Positions 8,362 through 18,109 are shown, counted from the first letter of the stretch. The stretch is DNA of 49,225 nucleotides from Chloroflexota bacterium (GCA_023459215.1 JAEWVF010000027.1:1-49225), one strand, 5' to 3'. Numbers and translations: made by a program. Notes: generated by a model from the letters alone, not told the origin.

Positions 8362-8467
8362 AGGCCAATTTTACCCGTTGGAATTGGCCAGATAACCCGG
8401 GGGCGCTGGTTGTCACCAAAACCTGAACAGTCTTACATCTTGTTTGAATATTCATTGCTCAAACAGA

Positions 8468-8487
8468 AGCCCGGAACCTTCCGGGCT
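8468..8487 (+). promoter_or_regulatory. GC-rich hairpin in the gltB leader
   Basis: AGCCCGG pairs with CCGGGCT around a six-base loop; only a weak ATTTTA run follows. It could be a poor terminator or attenuator, or an RNA-stability element. The rest of the 8362-8611 leader shows no other strong structure. Confidence 0.4.
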
Positions 8488-8611
8488 ATTTTACAAACTT
8501 ATATCCATTCCAAAAGGAAGTTGCGTTTTTCAGGCTGAACGCGCAGTTTCCAAGCGCAGGTATTCTATATTTCATACGCACTTATTCTTTTTCGCCGAAG
8601 GAGAAGCACCT

Positions 8612-11600
8612 ATGAACAAATCGGAAGGGGATGGCCAGCGAAGCCGAACTGGCCTGCCACCCAAACAAGGGCTGTACGACCCGAGTTTTGAGCATGATGC
8701 CTGCGGAGTCGGGTTTGTCGCCGACATCAAGGGCCGCGCATTGCATGAAATTGTCAGCGCCGGGTTGACCGTACTCAAGAACGTGACCCACCGCGGCGCG
8801 CGCGGCGCAGAGGCTAATACGGGGGATGGCGCGGGGATGCTGATCCAGACCCCGCATAAATTCCTGAAGAAAATCGCCGAACTGAAAGGGTTCAGCCTGC
8901 CCGCGCCGGGACAATACGGGGTGGGCATGGTTTACCTGCCGCGCAACGAAATTCACCGGCGGGCAATCCGCCTGCATTTCGAGAAAATTATCGAGGCCGA
9001 GGGCCAGCGCGTCATCGGCTGGCGGACCGTCCCGACCAAGAACTTCGAGTTGGGCGAATCAGCCAAACGCTCCGAGCCGAAAATGCGCCTGGTGCTGATC
9101 GAACGCAACCCGGCCATCGCCGACGATATGGCCTTCGAGCGCAAGCTGTATGTCATCCGCAAGCGCGCCGAGAACGAAATCCGCTATGGCGGGCGTTTCG
9201 AGGGCGGCGAATATTTTTACATCCCCAGCCTTTCCTACAAAACCCTGGTGTATAAGGGCATGCTGGTTTCCGACCAGGTCGAAAATTATTTCCCCGACCT
9301 GAGCGACCCGGACATGGAAAGCGCCATCGCCCTGGTGCATTCGCGTTTCAGCACCAATACCTTCCCCAGTTGGGAACGCGCCCATCCCTATCGCTACATC
9401 ATCCATAACGGTGAAATCAATACCCTGCGCGGCAACGTCAACTGGTTCCGCGCCCAGGAGAATATGTTCGAGTCCGAACTGTTTGGGGCTGATATCAAAA
9501 AAGTGCTGCCAATCATCGGCCAGGACGGCAGCGACACAGCCATGTTCGACAATGTGCTCGAATTCCTGGTGATGGCCGGGCGTTCGTTGCCGCATGCCAT
9601 GCTGATGATGATTCCCGAACCCTGGTCGCACCACGAAACCATGCCGGACGACAAACGCGCTTTTTACGAGTATCACGCCAACCTGATGGAGCCCTGGGAC
9701 GGGCCGGCGGCGATGGGTTTCTGCGACGGTTTCCAGGTTGGGGCGCTGCTCGACCGCAACGGCCTGCGCCCGGCGCGCTATTACGTCACCACCGATGACA
9801 AAATCGTGATGGCCTCCGAGGTCGGGGTGCTGGAAATCCCGCCTGAAAATGTGGCCTTCAAAGGCCGCCTGGAACCGGGCAAAATGCTGTTGGTCGACAC
9901 CCGCCAGGGACGCATCATCAGCGACGAGGAAATCAAGCGCCAGGTGGCGCACACCTATCCCTACCGCGACTGGCTGGAGAAGTACCAAATCTCGCTGGCC
10001 GAATTGCCACCCGCCCGTCCTGAATGGCTGACCGCAGCCGATCACAAATCCATTTTCCAGCGCCAGCAAATCTTCGGCTACAGCGAAGAAGACCTGCGCA
10101 TCATCCTGACCCCGATGGCGCAAAACGCCATCGAACCGGTCGGCTCGATGGGCAACGATGCGGCCCTGGCGGTTTTATCGGATAAGCCCAAACTGCTCTA
10201 CAACTACTTCAGACAGTTGTTCGCCCAGGTGACCAACCCGCCGATTGACGCCATCCGCGAGGAAATTGTGGTGGCGACCGAGGTGATGGTCGGCGCGGAA
10301 ACCAACCTGCTCAAGCCGATTCCGCAAAGCTGCCACCAGATTCGGCTCAATTACCCGATCCTGACCAACGAGGAGTTGGCCCAATTGCGCCACTCGAAAA
10401 TCCCCGGGTTTATGAGCACCGGCCTGCCGATCCTGTTCCGGGCTGGTTCGGGCGGGGCAGGATTGGAGCGCGCGCTGGATGAATTGTTCGCCGCCGCCGA
10501 TGCAGCCATCGCACGCGGGGTCAACCTGCTGATTCTTTCCGACCGCGGCGTGGACCGCGAACATGCCCCGATTCCCGCCCTGCTGGCGGTAGCCGGGCTG
10601 CACCATCACCTCGTCCGCCAGGGAACGCGCACCCAGGTGGGACTGATTCTCGAAAGCGGCGAGCCGCGCGAGGTGCATCACTTCGCCGCGCTGATTGGCT
10701 ATGGCGCAACCGTCATCAATCCCTACCTGGCCTACGACAGTATCGACGATCTGATCAATCAGGGCGTGCTGACCGGCATCAGCCGCGAAAAAGCTATCCA
10801 GAACTTCGTCAAGGCCGCCATCAAGGGCGTGGTCAAAACCATGTCGAAGATGGGCATTTCGACCATCCAGAGCTACTGCGGCGCGCAAATCTTCGAGGCG
10901 CTGGGCGTGCACCAGAGCGTAATCGACAAATACTTCACCTGGACGCCCTCGCGCATCGGCGGCATCGACCTGGCAATCATTGCCGAGGAAGCCAGCCTGC
11001 GCCACAAATCCGGTTTCCCCGAGCGCTCGGTCAACGGCCACAACCTGCCCACCAGCGGCGAATACCAGTGGCGCAGCGAAGGCGAACACCACATGTTTAC
11101 CCCGCAGGCGGTTCATGCCCTGCAAAAATCGACCCGCAGCAACAATTACGGACTATTCAAGCAATACAGCCAGATCATCAATAACCAGACCGAAAAACTG
11201 GGAACCCTGCGCGGATTATTCGAACTGAAACCCGCCCGTGAGCCGATTCCGCTCGAAGAAGTCGAATCGGTGGAGGAAATTTGCCGGCGCTTCAAGACCG
11301 GGGCGATGAGCTACGGCTCGATCAGCCAGGAAGCGCACGAAGCCCTGGCGATTGCCATGAACCGCTTAGGCGGCAAGAGCAACACAGGCGAGGGCGGCGA
11401 AGACCCGGCCCGTTTTACACCCCTGCCCAACGGCGATTCGCGCAGCAGCGCCATCAAACAGGTCGCTTCGGCCCGTTTTGGTGTGACCAGCGAGTACCTG
11501 GTCAGCGCCAGGGAAATCCAGATCAAGATGGCCCAGGGCGCAAAACCTGGCGAAGGCGGACAACTGCCCGGACGCAAGGTTTACCCCTGGGTGGCCAAAG

Positions 11601-13246
11601 CCCGCTACTCGACCCCCGGCGTCGGGCTGATTTCACCGCCGCCGCACCACGATATTTACTCGATTGAAGACCTGGCCGAACTGATCCACGACCTAAAGAA
11701 CGCCAACCCCGCCGCCCGCATCAGCGTCAAGCTGGTTTCGGAAGTAGGAGTCGGGACCGTTGCGGCGGGCGTCGCCAAAGCCCACGCCGATGTGGTCCTA
11801 ATCAGCGGTCACGACGGCGGGACAGGGGCCTCGCCTGTTTCCAGCATCAAATACGCGGGCCTGCCCTGGGAGCTTGGTCTGGCCGAAACCCACCAGACCC
11901 TGGTGCTGAACGACCTGCGCAACCGAATCGTGGTCGAAACCGACGGCCAGCTCAAGACCGGGCGGGATGTTGTCATTGCGGCCCTGCTCGGCGCGGAGGA
12001 GTTCGGCTTCGCCACCGCCCCGCTGGTGACGCTCGGCTGTGTGATGATGCGCGTCTGCCACCTGGACACCTGTCCGACCGGCATCGCCACCCAAAACCCG
12101 GAACTGCGCAAAAACTTCGACGGCGACCCACAGTTTGTGGTCAACTTCATGCGTTTCATTGCCCAGGAAGTGCGTGAAATCATGGCCGAACTCGGTTTCC
12201 GGCGCATCGAGGAGATGGTTGGCCGCTCCGACCGGCTGGAAGTGCGCCGGGCCATCAACCACTGGAAAGCCAAAGGCCTGGACCTGTCCGAAATCCTTTA
12301 CCGCCCGGATGAAGCCGAAGAAGGCCGCAACACCTGCCAGATTCCGCAAGACCATGGGCTAGAAAAGACCCTCGACAAACACATCCTGCTCGACATCTGC
12401 CGCCCGGCGCTGGAACGCCAGCAGCCGGTCAACGTTACCCTGCCCATCCGCAACATCAACCGCGTGGTCGGGACGATGCTCGGCAGCGAAGTCACAAGAC
12501 GATACGGCGCTGCCGGTCTGCCGGAAGACACCATCCGCCTGCACTTCCAGGGGTCGGCCGGGCAAAGCTTCGGGGCATTCGTTCCGAGCGGGATCACGCT
12601 TGAACTGGAGGGCGATTCCAACGATTACGTCGGCAAAGGCCTTTCGGGCGGAAAAATCGTCGTCTATCCCCCGCACGGTTCGACTTTCGCAGCCGAGGAG
12701 AATATCATCATCGGCAACACGGCCCTGTACGGTGCGACCAGCGGCCAGGCCTATATCCGCGGCATGGCCGGGGAACGTTTCGCCGTTCGCAACAGCGGCG
12801 CGACCGCAGTGGTCGAGGGCGTTGGCGATCACGGTTGCGAGTACATGACCGGCGGACGGGTGGTGGTGTTGGGTAAAACCGGGCGCAACTTTGCGGCGGG
12901 TATGTCTGGCGGAATCGCTTATGTGCTCAACGAAAAAGGCCAGTTTGCCGAAAACTGCAACAAAGAGATGGTCGACCTGGAAAGCCTGAATACGCCTGAA
13001 GAACTGGCCGAACTGCAAGCGCTGATCGACCGTCACGCCGCCCTGACCGGCAGCCAACTGGCTGCGCGGGTGCTAAAAGAGTGGAAATCGCTCGCGCCGC
13101 GCTTTGTCAGGGTCATGCCCAAGGATTACAAACGCGCCCTGCAAGCCTTCAAGGAAGTCGAGGCCCGCGGCCTGAGCGGCGAGGAAGCTGTCATGGCGGC
13201 CTTCGAGATGAACAAAAACGATGTTGCGAGAGTGAGCGGCAATTAA
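8612..13246 (+). CDS. gltB: Glutamate synthase large (alpha) subunit
   Basis: Makes glutamate from 2-oxoglutarate and glutamine-derived ammonia together with GltD. The ATG at 8612 is chosen because GAAGGAG precedes it and gives 1544 residues, normal for the family; the frame stays open upstream to 8444 without family-like sequence. A 30-residue propeptide ends before HDA/CGVGF, where Cys31 would become the N-terminal amidotransferase nucleophile. The central domain, the FMN-binding synthase domain (GAKPGEGGQLPG, GHDGGTGASP) and the 3Fe-4S cysteines (CVMMRVCHLDTCPTGIA) follow in order. The C-terminal GXGXG-type beta-helix domain (GGRVVVLG...GGIAYVL) is complete. gltD follows after a palindromic repeat. 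Confidence 0.97.
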   Translation: MNKSEGDGQRSRTGLPPKQGLYDPSFEHDACGVGFVADIKGRALHEIVSAGLTVLKNVTHRGARGAEANTGDGAGMLIQTPHKFLKKIAELKGFSLPAPGQYGVGMVYLPRNEIHRRAIRLHFEKIIEAEGQRVIGWRTVPTKNFELGESAKRSEPKMRLVLIERNPAIADDMAFERKLYVIRKRAENEIRYGGRFEGGEYFYIPSLSYKTLVYKGMLVSDQVENYFPDLSDPDMESAIALVHSRFSTNTFPSWERAHPYRYIIHNGEINTLRGNVNWFRAQENMFESELFGADIKKVLPIIGQDGSDTAMFDNVLEFLVMAGRSLPHAMLMMIPEPWSHHETMPDDKRAFYEYHANLMEPWDGPAAMGFCDGFQVGALLDRNGLRPARYYVTTDDKIVMASEVGVLEIPPENVAFKGRLEPGKMLLVDTRQGRIISDEEIKRQVAHTYPYRDWLEKYQISLAELPPARPEWLTAADHKSIFQRQQIFGYSEEDLRIILTPMAQNAIEPVGSMGNDAALAVLSDKPKLLYNYFRQLFAQVTNPPIDAIREEIVVATEVMVGAETNLLKPIPQSCHQIRLNYPILTNEELAQLRHSKIPGFMSTGLPILFRAGSGGAGLERALDELFAAADAAIARGVNLLILSDRGVDREHAPIPALLAVAGLHHHLVRQGTRTQVGLILESGEPREVHHFAALIGYGATVINPYLAYDSIDDLINQGVLTGISREKAIQNFVKAAIKGVVKTMSKMGISTIQSYCGAQIFEALGVHQSVIDKYFTWTPSRIGGIDLAIIAEEASLRHKSGFPERSVNGHNLPTSGEYQWRSEGEHHMFTPQAVHALQKSTRSNNYGLFKQYSQIINNQTEKLGTLRGLFELKPAREPIPLEEVESVEEICRRFKTGAMSYGSISQEAHEALAIAMNRLGGKSNTGEGGEDPARFTPLPNGDSRSSAIKQVASARFGVTSEYLVSAREIQIKMAQGAKPGEGGQLPGRKVYPWVAKARYSTPGVGLISPPPHHDIYSIEDLAELIHDLKNANPAARISVKLVSEVGVGTVAAGVAKAHADVVLISGHDGGTGASPVSSIKYAGLPWELGLAETHQTLVLNDLRNRIVVETDGQLKTGRDVVIAALLGAEEFGFATAPLVTLGCVMMRVCHLDTCPTGIATQNPELRKNFDGDPQFVVNFMRFIAQEVREIMAELGFRRIEEMVGRSDRLEVRRAINHWKAKGLDLSEILYRPDEAEEGRNTCQIPQDHGLEKTLDKHILLDICRPALERQQPVNVTLPIRNINRVVGTMLGSEVTRRYGAAGLPEDTIRLHFQGSAGQSFGAFVPSGITLELEGDSNDYVGKGLSGGKIVVYPPHGSTFAAEENIIIGNTALYGATSGQAYIRGMAGERFAVRNSGATAVVEGVGDHGCEYMTGGRVVVLGKTGRNFAAGMSGGIAYVLNEKGQFAENCNKEMVDLESLNTPEELAELQALIDRHAALTGSQLAARVLKEWKSLAPRFVRVMPKDYKRALQAFKEVEARGLSGEEAVMAAFEMNKNDVARVSGN

Positions 13247-13258
13247 GCAGCGAAAATA

Positions 13259-13350
13259 GCACGCGGATTTTACAGATTCAGCGGATTTACGCGGAAAATA
13301 TAAAAAATAAATCCGTGAAAATCTGCCCAATCCGCCTAATCCGCGTTCCA
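13259..13350. repeat. Imperfect intergenic palindrome between gltB and gltD
   Basis: The left half is rich in GCGGATTT/ACGCGG words and the right half in AATCCGC/ATCCGTG words, so the RNA can fold into a long imperfect hairpin. Similar 'gcggatt' repeats are scattered in many bacterial genomes. It fills almost the whole gap; the gltD ribosome binding site (GGAGAACG) lies just beyond it. Confidence 0.7.
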
Positions 13351-13374
13351 TTGGCACTATCCTGGAGAACGATT

Positions 13375-14883
13375 ATGGCAAAACCAACCGGATTCATCGA
13401 ATACCAGCGGGAAGTTCCCCCCGACCGCGCCCCTGAAGAGCGCATCAAAGACTGGAACGAGTTCCACCTGCCGGTGCTGGAAGAGAAACTGCAAACCCAG
13501 GGCGCGCGCTGCATGGATTGCGGCATCCCCTTCTGCCACACCGGCCAGATGATCAGCGGCATGGCAGCTGGCTGCCCGGTCAATAACCTGATTCCCGAAT
13601 GGAACGACCTGGTCTATCGCGGCCAGTGGCGGATGGCCCTCGAGCGTCTGCACAAGACCAACAATTTCCCCGAATTCACCGGGCGGGTTTGCCCGGCTCC
13701 CTGCGAAGGCTCGTGTACCGCCGGACGCATAGGTGACCCGGTGACCATCAAAAGCATCGAATGCGCCATCGTCGATAAAGGCTTCGAAGAAGGTTGGATC
13801 GTGCCCGAGCCGCCGCCCTTCCGCAGCGGCAAAAAGGTGGCCGTGGTCGGCTCCGGCCCAGCAGGATTGGCCGCCGCCGCGCAGTTGAACCGCGCCGGAC
13901 ACCTGGTAACGGTCTTCGAGCGCGCTGACCGCATCGGCGGGCTGCTGACCTACGGCATCCCGAACATGAAACTGGATAAAGGCATCGTCCAGCGCCGGGT
14001 CGATTTGCTGGCCGCCGAGGGTGTGACCTTCGTCACCGGGATGGAGATTGGCAAGGACAAACCCGCCGAGGAACTGCGCGCCGAGTTCGACGCCATCATC
14101 CTGTGCGGCGGGGCGACCCAGCCGCGCGACCTGCCGATTGAAGGCCGCCAGTTGAAAGGCATCCATTTCGCGATGGAGTTTTTGCAGGGCAACACCCGTC
14201 ACCTGCTCAACGGCAAAGGGCCAAAGGTTGGCTGGGAAGAACGCTCGGGCTACGGTGAATTTATCAGCGCCGAGGGCAAGGATGTGGTCGTGATCGGCGG
14301 CGGCGATACCGGCACCGACTGCGTCGGCACCTCGCTGCGGCACGGCTGCAACAGCCTGACCCAGCTCGAAATCCTGTCCCGCCCACCCGAACAGCGCACC
14401 GCCGATAATCCCTGGCCGGAGTGGCCCAAAGTGTACGAACTTGATTACGGCCAGGAAGAATACAAAGCCCTGTACGGGGCCGACCCGCGCCGCTACACCG
14501 TCACTGCCAAGCGTTTTGTCGGCGACGAGGCCGGTCATGTCAAGGAAGTCCATACCGTCAACGTGGAATGGGTCAACGAGAACGGACGCTTCATCCCGCG
14601 CGATGTGCCAGGCAGCGAACAAGTTTACCCGGCCCAACTCGTTCTGCTGGCGATGGGTTTCCTCGGCCCGGAAGAGACCGTGCTGGGCAAATTGAACGTC
14701 GAGCGCGACGAACGCGGCAACGCCAAGGCCGCGCATGGCAAATTCGCCACCAACCTGCCGGGCGTTTTCGCCGCTGGCGACATGCGCCGCGGCCAAAGCC
14801 TGGTGGTCTGGGCGATCAACGAAGGCCGCGGGGCGGCGCGCGAATGCGACCGGTTCTTGATGGGGAGTACGGTATTGCCATAA
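13375..14883 (+). CDS. gltD: Glutamate synthase small (beta) subunit
   Basis: The NADPH-oxidising flavoprotein partner of GltB, passing electrons through iron-sulfur clusters. The ATG at 13375 follows CTGGAGAACG and gives 502 residues, typical for GltD; the frame is open further upstream only because it runs through the end of gltB and the repeat. The N-terminal 4Fe-4S cysteines are in CMDCGIPFC and CPAPCEGSC, the FAD-binding motif is GSGPAGLAAA, the second nucleotide-binding motif is GGGDTGTDC, and the C-terminal FAD contact GVFAAGDMRRGQ is present. Cotranscription with gltB is likely because no clear terminator intervenes. Confidence 0.96.
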   Translation: MAKPTGFIEYQREVPPDRAPEERIKDWNEFHLPVLEEKLQTQGARCMDCGIPFCHTGQMISGMAAGCPVNNLIPEWNDLVYRGQWRMALERLHKTNNFPEFTGRVCPAPCEGSCTAGRIGDPVTIKSIECAIVDKGFEEGWIVPEPPPFRSGKKVAVVGSGPAGLAAAAQLNRAGHLVTVFERADRIGGLLTYGIPNMKLDKGIVQRRVDLLAAEGVTFVTGMEIGKDKPAEELRAEFDAIILCGGATQPRDLPIEGRQLKGIHFAMEFLQGNTRHLLNGKGPKVGWEERSGYGEFISAEGKDVVVIGGGDTGTDCVGTSLRHGCNSLTQLEILSRPPEQRTADNPWPEWPKVYELDYGQEEYKALYGADPRRYTVTAKRFVGDEAGHVKEVHTVNVEWVNENGRFIPRDVPGSEQVYPAQLVLLAMGFLGPEETVLGKLNVERDERGNAKAAHGKFATNLPGVFAAGDMRRGQSLVVWAINEGRGAARECDRFLMGSTVLP

Positions 14884-14897
14884 GAGATACAGCAATT

Positions 14898-14972
14898 TAA
14901 CCGCGAAGGCCGCGAAGAACGCCAAGTTTTTTTGGTCTTCTTCGCGGCCTTCGCGTTCTTCGCGGTTCGATT
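14898..14972. repeat. Intergenic palindrome (CGCGAAG family), copy 1
   Basis: AACCGCGAAGGCCGCGAAG on the left pairs with CTTCGCGGCC and CTTCGCGGTT on the right. A T-run sits in the loop, so it does not look like a classical terminator. A second copy of the same family lies at 15595-15664. Between this repeat and 15072 I see nothing else. Confidence 0.75.
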
Positions 14973-15072
14973 AAGTTTTAATTTCCAGTCAGATGTTTCA
15001 ACGCAACCGGCGGGGTGCCAACCACCTATTCATACTCTCCCAGATCGACATGCGCGCTCGTTACAAGGCACC

Positions 15073-15498
15073 CTATGGGTTCGCTCCAAATCCACATTCC
15101 CAAATATCCAACCGTTTTATATAAGCACAATAGGCTCCCTTCTTCGTCACCAAGTCAAATCCAACAACATATATATCCGGGCTTTGCCGATATCTGAATG
15201 CTTCACCTGTCTCTGTCAAGGGTATTTCTTGCAAGTAAGTTGGAACCAAATTTGGAAGTTCGTCTGGGTAAATACCCTTATCAAGATAATGTTTTTCAAT
15301 GGCATCAATAATTAATTCTCCCAGCCTTTGTCCTTCGCGAATTTCCCTTAAATGTTCATCTGTTTTCGGATCATCAGCAGGCGTAACTGAAGAGATAACC
15401 TCTAGTGTTTCGGTAGGCAACAATATAGAAGTGCTTTTTACCTGACTACACCCACTTAAAGCGATCAATATAAGCAAAAATAAATGTTTGATTTTCAT
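15073..15498 (-). CDS. Predicted lipoprotein (141 aa)
   Basis: The N-terminus MKIKHLFLLILIALSGC is a lipoprotein signal with Cys17 at the lipobox. The mature part contains IEKHYLDKGIYPDEL and YLQEIPLTETGEAF, a pattern reminding me of pseudopilin-related or processed-secretion-protein domains (a helix followed by YP and 'LVPxYLxEIP'); this is a resemblance only. AAGGTAG precedes the ATG. It is more AT-rich than the flanking metabolic genes and is the last gene on this strand before the convergent gltD. A link to the lysine/arginine genes is not evident. Confidence 0.7.
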   Translation of the reverse strand: MKIKHLFLLILIALSGCSQVKSTSILLPTETLEVISSVTPADDPKTDEHLREIREGQRLGELIIDAIEKHYLDKGIYPDELPNLVPTYLQEIPLTETGEAFRYRQSPDIYVVGFDLVTKKGAYCAYIKRLDIWECGFGANP

Positions 15499-15594
15499 AA
15501 TGCTACCTTGCTTTCAACTGATTTACATGGGGCTGAGAATTTTGTTCCTGAACAAACAGTATCATAAAATCGTTATGACCGCCTAAAGAAGAGA

Positions 15595-15664
15595 ACCTTA
15601 GCCGCGAAGAAGACCAAGTTATCCTGGTCTTCTTCGCGGCCTTTGCGTTCTTTGCGGTTCGATT
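15595..15664. repeat. Intergenic palindrome (CGCGAAG family), copy 2
   Basis: GCCGCGAAGAAGACCA pairs with TGGTCTTCTTCGCGGC around a short loop (16 bp). This is followed by TTTGCGTTCTTTGCGG, which also ends copy 1 in similar form. It touches the lysK stop codon, so it may shape the 3' end of the lys/arg transcript. Confidence 0.75.
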
Positions 15665-16730
15665 ATTTTCCGGTCAAATGTCTCAGCGCCCCCGCCAGAA
15701 CATCCACCGCCCTGGCGTACTCGTTCAAATCGAGGTGCTCGTTCGGCGTGTGGTCGAGGGCCGAGTCGCCGGGGCCGTAGACCAGGGCCGGGCACTGCCA
15801 GACCGGGGCGACGATGTTCAGATCGGCTGTGCCGGTTTTGTAGACGAATCCGGGTGTGCCGCCCACGGCGCGGATCCCGTTCAGGAAAGCGCGCACCAAG
15901 GCGGAATTTTTCTCGCAGGCCCAAGCGGGAATCGGGTATCCGACCGGCTCTACCAAAATCCTAAAGGTCTCGGAGACCTTTAGGATTTCTTGTAACTTCT
16001 CGTACCAGGCGTCCGGCGGCAAATCAACCGGCAGGCGCGCGCCGATGCTCAGGGTTGCCCACTGCTCCAGGCCGTCGCTGCCCGAGTCCAGGCCGCGCAA
16101 ACTGAGCAAAAGCTGCTCGAAGACTTTCTGGCGGCCTTGATTGAACGATTCGCCAAAAGCCTTGACCGCCAGCCAGGTCTCGATGGTCGTCTCGCAGGCC
16201 GAGGCCCCGGCATGGGCAGTATGGAACTGTTCGGCGCGCACGGTGACATTCGCCCAGGCTGAACCCTTGTAGCCAAGCGCCATCCTGTCCCAGCGGTTGG
16301 GTTCGCCCACTACCAGGAAATCCGGGCGATATTTGTCCACGAGATAACGCGCCCCGTCTGAATCGGTTTCCTCACCAACCGCCCCGATCACCACAATTTG
16401 CCAGCCATCGACCGACCCAACCGATGCCGCGCCATCGACGAAACAGGCCAGCGGGCCTTTGGCGTCGACAGTGCCCCTTCCATAGAGCAAATTGGCAATT
16501 TGCTCCACCTTAATCTCGCCGGGAACGGTGTCGATATGCCCGAGCAAAATCACCTGCTTGGGGCCGCTGCCCCAAACGCCGACGGCATTGCCCGCCTCGT
16601 CGCGGAAGGCTTTGCCTGCACCGAGGGACTGCATGCGCGCCACGAGCCAGTCCACCGCCGCGCGTTCTGCGCCGGAGGGGCTGAAGTGGGAGACCAAACC
16701 AATAAGAGTTTCGGCATTTATCTTTGGCAT
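15663..16730 (-). CDS. lysK: LysW-lysine/ornithine hydrolase (M20 peptidase family)
   Basis: Releases lysine, and in dual systems ornithine, from the carrier LysW in the last step of the carrier-bound pathway. The 355-residue protein has M20 metal and catalytic signatures: GHIDT (His65, Asp67), GTVDAKG (Asp89) and GEE (Glu120-Glu121). The length and context match LysK rather than ArgE, which would need acetylated intermediates. It lies downstream of lysJ, separated by a lipoprotein gene. No strong ribosome binding site is seen before the ATG. Dual specificity is inferred from the presence of only one copy. Confidence 0.88.
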   Translation of the reverse strand: MPKINAETLIGLVSHFSPSGAERAAVDWLVARMQSLGAGKAFRDEAGNAVGVWGSGPKQVILLGHIDTVPGEIKVEQIANLLYGRGTVDAKGPLACFVDGAASVGSVDGWQIVVIGAVGEETDSDGARYLVDKYRPDFLVVGEPNRWDRMALGYKGSAWANVTVRAEQFHTAHAGASACETTIETWLAVKAFGESFNQGRQKVFEQLLLSLRGLDSGSDGLEQWATLSIGARLPVDLPPDAWYEKLQEILKVSETFRILVEPVGYPIPAWACEKNSALVRAFLNGIRAVGGTPGFVYKTGTADLNIVAPVWQCPALVYGPGDSALDHTPNEHLDLNEYARAVDVLAGALRHLTGK

Positions 16731-16753
16731 TGTCTAAGTTCCATATTTAATTT

Positions 16754-18046
16754 CTACGGGATGTTGGGAGATTCATAATCATCAAAAACATCAGGTGAAA
16801 GACGATAGAGACCATCTTGCCACATAAGCAGTTCACTTGAATAAGACCCCCTAAAATCAAGCCAAATGTACCCATCTTCATCAACTTGAGCTGAAACAAA
16901 TTTCTCTTTTTCAAAATTCTTGAACAAAAAACTTCGCCATGTTTGAGTGTCTTTGTCAAATCTGGCAATAAGTGGTTCGTCTGGTGTAGCAACCTGATTG
17001 GTAATATAGATAATAGAATCCGGCCTTTCAAAAGAATAAGTTGCCAGTCTAGGGTACAACCAACTTAAGAATGACATGATACGAATGGTTCCGTCCGTTT
17101 CGTAAATAGCAATCGCAACACGTAAAAAATCATGTGAATTTTTAATGACATAATGCTGGACACCCTCTTTGTAGCCAAGCCATCGGAAAATTATTTGTAT
17201 ATCATCTGGCTCATCGGTTACCTCCCATACATTCCCATCAAAATAAAGTCCAGAACCTGTTTCCCTGCCGCAACAACCTGCCATCCTTATCATAATATTA
17301 TTGGTCGAATCAATTTTTATACCCAATGGGCAACCTCCACCGCCAGCATTATCCATTAAATAATCGGAAACTTGATGTTCAAAATTTGTCCATTGACCAT
17401 TTTGCAGGTAATAAATTTCTATTTCCCTAGTCATAATCCAGGGTGAACCACTTTCATCAAAATCAATACCCACAATATGCTTGGAGTAACATGACAATTC
17501 CGGATTCCCCCCACCTTCAGGGATATTTTTCCCTTCATCTAACCAATCGGTTCCATCAAAACGAAAGAGAGTTTTGTTCCAGCCTCCGACCCAAACCTGT
17601 TCATCTGGCCCGATTGTAATAAAAGCAAACTCATGAATAGAGGGAAATCCATATAGATTAGGGAATTCATCTGAAAACCGCACCTGGCTGCCATCCGGTT
17701 TTTGCCAAATTACCCCAAAAGACCCCAGAAACCAGGTTGAACCATCTTGCCCCAGCGCAGAACCAATCGGGGATGTATAAGAATAGGATTGAATTTTGTT
17801 GGGGTTAATCGCTGTCCAGTGGTTAGGAAAAATTTTTTCATCCCCGTTGACCGTTTCAAGCCAATAAGAACCAATTTCATCGTCTGGCTGAATAGTAGGA
17901 TAAGGTAAGGGCTCCAAAGTAGCTGTCAAAGCAGGTGATTGAACAGGCGAAACATCTTCGACAGGCTCACTAATTTGTGTCGATTGGTAACAAGATGTCA
18001 GCAAAAATAACAACAGGAAAACAAGTATTTTGCAGTTAGGATTCAT
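16754..18046 (-). CDS. Lipoprotein with Reg_prop-like beta-propeller repeats (430 aa)
   Basis: The ATG at 18046 is preferred because it puts the lipobox in place: MNPNCKILVFLLLFLLTSC, Cys19. About six propeller-like repeats follow, each with a 'GxxWxxxxxG' core, for example DGSTWFLGSFG, DEQVWVGGWN, SGSPWIMT and DGYIWLDF. Such repeats form beta-propellers in sensor domains and secreted proteins. It sits between lysJ and lysK, breaking the cluster, and is AT-richer than both. No ribosome binding site is visible. It is probably an insertion into the operon; an amino acid-related role is not supported. Confidence 0.7.
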   Translation of the reverse strand: MNPNCKILVFLLLFLLTSCYQSTQISEPVEDVSPVQSPALTATLEPLPYPTIQPDDEIGSYWLETVNGDEKIFPNHWTAINPNKIQSYSYTSPIGSALGQDGSTWFLGSFGVIWQKPDGSQVRFSDEFPNLYGFPSIHEFAFITIGPDEQVWVGGWNKTLFRFDGTDWLDEGKNIPEGGGNPELSCYSKHIVGIDFDESGSPWIMTREIEIYYLQNGQWTNFEHQVSDYLMDNAGGGGCPLGIKIDSTNNIMIRMAGCCGRETGSGLYFDGNVWEVTDEPDDIQIIFRWLGYKEGVQHYVIKNSHDFLRVAIAIYETDGTIRIMSFLSWLYPRLATYSFERPDSIIYITNQVATPDEPLIARFDKDTQTWRSFLFKNFEKEKFVSAQVDEDGYIWLDFRGSYSSELLMWQDGLYRLSPDVFDDYESPNIP

Positions 18047-18074
18047 GGAGTAATTTTGTTTATAGCAGAAATCA

Positions 18075-18109
18075 AAACGGTGAATCATATATAACACGAT
18101 TCACCGTTT
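18075..18109 (-). terminator. 12-bp perfect hairpin after lysJ
   Basis: AAACGGTGAATC pairs with GATTCACCGTTT around an 11-base loop. On the minus strand the stem is followed by TTTTGATTTC, so it may partly terminate the lysJ transcript before the lipoprotein gene. Confidence 0.55.

Noticed and set aside
8444..8611. Upstream extension of the gltB frame (56 residues)
   Set aside because: The extension covers the leader hairpin, has no GltB-like sequence and no ribosome binding site; the ATG at 8612 has a good one and leaves a 30-residue propeptide before the catalytic Cys.
13081..13374. Upstream extension of the gltD frame
   Set aside because: It overlaps the end of gltB in another frame and runs through a palindromic repeat. 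The ATG at 13375 has a ribosome binding site and gives the normal GltD length.
13259..15664. CRISPR array made of the short repeated words
   Set aside because: The repeats are imperfect palindromes placed at gene junctions, not regularly spaced direct repeats with spacers, and no cas genes are present.
15663..16730. Reading lysK as argE (acetylornithine deacetylase)
   Set aside because: No argA, argJ or acetyl-dependent partner is present, and lysW, lysX/argX and lysZ/lysY lie in the same locus; the shorter M20 protein fits LysK.
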